This document shows, one piece after another, positions 61,601 to 64,000 of a stretch of DNA of 64,000 nt; the first letter of the stretch is position 1; each line of letters opens with the position of its first letter. The notes beneath the pieces are model-generated. The model searched no databases. It was not told where the DNA came from and saw only the letters and a program-made list of their open reading frames with translations. The position numbers and the translations under genes are program-made. The DNA comes from Monosporascus cannonballus (lineage: Eukaryota; Ascomycota; Sordariomycetes; Xylariales). The stretch is taken from assembly GCA_004154925.1 (NCBI GenBank), contig QJNS01000065.1:9614-73613 (forward strand), in the 5' to 3' direction.

Positions 61601-64000
61601 AAAGCCCTACTCAAGCTGCAAGAGGCAAACAACAGCATCCTGGTTGAAATTGGACCACACTCGGCGCTTTCGAGGCCATTGCGCCAGATTTTGGGTGACG
61701 TGGGGAGCCTATCGTCATCCTACCTGCCCACGCTTGTACGGTATGAGAATGAGAGCAAAGCACTGCTCAACACTGTAGGCCAGCTTTTCTGTAAAGGCCT
61801 GGCTCCACGATTTGACGTGATCAACCCGACTGGCCGCGTTGTTACGACATTGCCCACCTACCCCTGGAACCACGCCACCAGTTACTGGTACGAGAGCCGT
61901 GTCTCACGCGAATACCGAGGCCGTCGCTTTCCACACCACCCAGTCCTGGGCAGCCGGGTGGTCGAGGCCAGCCAGGTAGAGCCCATCTGGCGGAATCTGC
62001 TACGACTGGACAGCATTGGATGGTGTCGCGACCACAAGATCGGTAACGATGTCGTCTTCCCAGGCACCGGGTACCTTGCCATGGCGAGCGAGGCCATGAG
62101 ACAGCTCACCAATACCCAGGATGTCGCATTCCGCCAAGTCGTCATCGCCGCCGCTCTAATCCTGTCGGAGACCGATGCAACGGAAACCATACTGTCGATG
62201 CGACCTCGCAAGCTGACCAACACTCTGAACTCGGCCTGGTATGAATTTAGCATCTCTTCCTATGATAAGACATCTCAACTGTGGACCAGACACTGTTTCG
62301 GCCTTGTAAGAGCAGGGACTGGGAAAAGCAAAGACGATGAGAGTCTTGGTGGTACCGAGCCCGGCGAGACCAGCATGGTACGCGTGGCCCATCTGCCGCG
62401 GGAGATCAGCCCGGCATACTGGTACAAGGCAATGCGCAGCGTGGGTCAGACCTACGGTCCGCAGTTCCAGAGACTGAGTCGGATTTCCACCCATCTCATG
62501 GAATCCACTGCCGTCGCCGACTTACAGACTGAAGACGACGAGGGGGGTAGGAACGAGGCCGGTTACCGCGACTTCCACCCGGCGACCTCGGATGCCTGCA
62601 TGCAACTATTTTCCGCTGCCACCGCCCGTGGACAGGCCCGTTCCTTGCAAGTAAAGGCGGTACCCACATACATAGCTGAAGCTTACTTCAGCAGTGCCGG
62701 CTGCGGCACCATCACTGTGAAGGCAGCAACAGACGACACAATACCAGGGGGGCCCATAACAGGAACCTGTGTTGGCGTCGACGCCACCAATAGGGTGGTG
62801 CTGCGGCTCAAAGGTGTCAAGCTCACCCCCCTCGATGAGGATGATGACAGCGCCGAAGACCAACATGGTCCGGATAGCAAGGATCCACATGCCGGCGCCC
62901 GTGTACTGTGGCGACCGGACTTTGACTTCCTGGATGCCCGCCAATTGATACACTCTTCTCGCGACAAGGCTCTCATTCGGAAGGAGGCATATTGTCGGCT
63001 TCAGAAGCTGTTGCTCCTTTGCTGCGTGGCAGCTCGGGACGAATACGGCAATTTCCAGGCTTCCAAACCATATCTGGCCAAATTCCAGGAATGGATTGTC
63101 CAACAAGTGGCCAAAGTTGGTGACAGCGATGATGGTGGAAATAATTCTGCTGAAGTGTATCCCCTAGTCAGCCGCGCCGAAGCACACGAGCTGCTTCAAC
63201 TCAGCACCGAGAAGAGGTCCGCCCGCATCGAGGAACTGGTCAAGAGCGTCCTCGAAACTGAATATGCCGCCGTCGGTAAGCTCATTCATCGCGTCCACCG
63301 AGGCCTTGGGGACATCCTGAGTGGCCGTAGCGACGGCTTGGAGATTCTTCGCCAGAAGGAGGAGAATAGTAACAATAATGAAGATAATAACGGTGACCCG
63401 TTGGCCGGTATCTACAGCATCGGCAACCAGGAGTGGGATTACGCGCCTTTCCTCCGCCTCCTAGGCCACCGCACTCCGCATCTCCGCATCCTCGAAATCG
63501 GCGCTGGCACAGGCGGTACCACTGACTTGATTCTGCGACAGCTCGAGGGTAAAGACGCCTTTTATTCCTACGTGTACACCGACGTGTCGGCGGGTTTCTT
63601 CACTGCGGCCAAGCGACGTTTCCCGCACCATCGCTACCCCCGCATGCGCTTCCAGACGCTCGATATCACATCGGACCCAGTAGCTCAAGGCTTCGAGCCC
63701 AATTCGTTCGACCTGATCGTCGCCGCCAACGTGCTCCATGCTACGCCGCAGCTGGGGCGCTCGTTGGCCCACGTGCGGAAGATCCTGCGTCCGGACGGCC
63801 GGCTCCTGCTGCAGGAGATGTACATGACAGTTAAATGGGTTAATTTCATCATGGGCGTGCTTCCCGGCTGGTGGCTCGGTGGTCACGAGGATCAAAGGCC
63901 GATGGAGCCCTACGTGTCTCCCGCGCGATGGGTAGAGGAGCTAAGGGCCGCGGGTTTCTCCTCGTCCGACTCGGATCTAGACATCAATAACAAAAGCACA
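58603..64000 (+). CDS. Highly reducing type I polyketide synthase (KS-AT-DH-MT..., cut by window end)
   Basis: Eight exons are visible: 58603-59036, 59103-59297, 59382-59506, 59575-59975, 60055-60172, 60238-60816, 60869-61348 and 61419 onward. All junctions keep phase; the start of exon 3 was chosen because it restores the GPS motif before the active site. 1638 residues are visible. The ketosynthase starts near residue 20 ([10 protein letters not shown]), with Cys217 (RTACAAS), His354 (ECHATGT) and His390 (NMGHSEG). The acyltransferase has FTGQGSQW (about 568) and GHSSGE (about 667). The dehydratase has HPVLGS (about 951), [11 protein letters not shown] (His about 981) and DACMQL (Asp about 1168). 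The methyltransferase has [11 protein letters not shown] (about 1470). The absence of an SAT domain and this order mark a highly reducing PKS that also C-methylates; ER, KR and ACP should follow beyond 64000. Paired with the divergent reductase. Confidence 0.95.

Noticed and set aside
61044..63895. Minus-strand frames opposite the PKS (for example 62606-63106 and 63461-63895)
   Set aside because: They lie opposite intact PKS domains and lack any recognisable domain.

Overview
The window looks like nuclear DNA of a filamentous ascomycete (Pezizomycotina). The genes have short introns of about 50 to 110 bases with GTAAGT-like donors, and the families (fungal rhodopsin-like membrane protein, NLR N-terminal DUF7708 domain, highly reducing polyketide synthase, A-T-R NRPS-like reductase) are typical of these fungi. 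The genome is split into two compartments: GC-balanced segments with genes and very AT-rich segments made of transposons decayed by C-to-T and G-to-A change, as expected of repeat-induced point mutation (RIP). I cannot name the species.

Layout. 1-8.8 kb: GC-balanced and gene-poor. It holds one intact intronless SAM methyltransferase (1336-2151), an uncertain multi-exon gene on the minus strand (2309-4015), an orphan NLR N-terminal domain (4529-5085), a broken Ty1/copia Gag (5249-5860) and a multi-exon rhodopsin-like membrane protein gene (6317-7797). 9.0-37.1 kb: AT-rich transposon graveyard. 37.15-38.32 kb: a small GC-balanced island without a recognisable gene. 38.3-53.6 kb: a second AT-rich nest. 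53.6-64 kb: GC-balanced again, with a divergent pair of biosynthetic genes, an A-T-R carboxylate reductase (54169-57455, minus) and a highly reducing PKS (58603 to beyond the window end, plus).

The transposon blocks can be read as nests with defined edges. Family A is a Ty3/gypsy chromovirus with 206-bp LTRs and a chromodomain (three complete copies: 9018-16441, 22476-30743 minus, 41730-49089). Family B is a Ty3/gypsy element with LTRs of about 390-417 bp (18205-33233 and 38558-52899, both minus, plus a solo LTR at 34840-35256). Family C is a 125-bp LTR seen only as solo copies. Copy B1 (TSD TTTAA) lies in a 164-bp tandem array and contains a C solo LTR, which was itself hit by a 120-bp tRNA-like insertion and by A3; A3 carries a further 0.83-kb insertion. 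Copy B2 (TSD TTTCC) contains A2 (TSD ATTTT) and sits inside a TA-flanked inverted-repeat element, D (38324-53620). Both gypsy families carry a recognisable reading frame on the antisense strand beside the 3' LTR.

The biosynthetic locus is the functional centre of the window. The visible PKS domains are KS-AT-DH-MT, with ER, KR and ACP expected beyond 64000. No releasing domain can be seen, and the divergent reductase is a plausible partner that would activate the polyketide acid and reduce it to an aldehyde or alcohol. The shared 1.15-kb promoter region contains a 189-bp hairpin-forming element. The AT-rich block ends about 0.5 kb from the reductase gene, so the locus borders likely heterochromatin.
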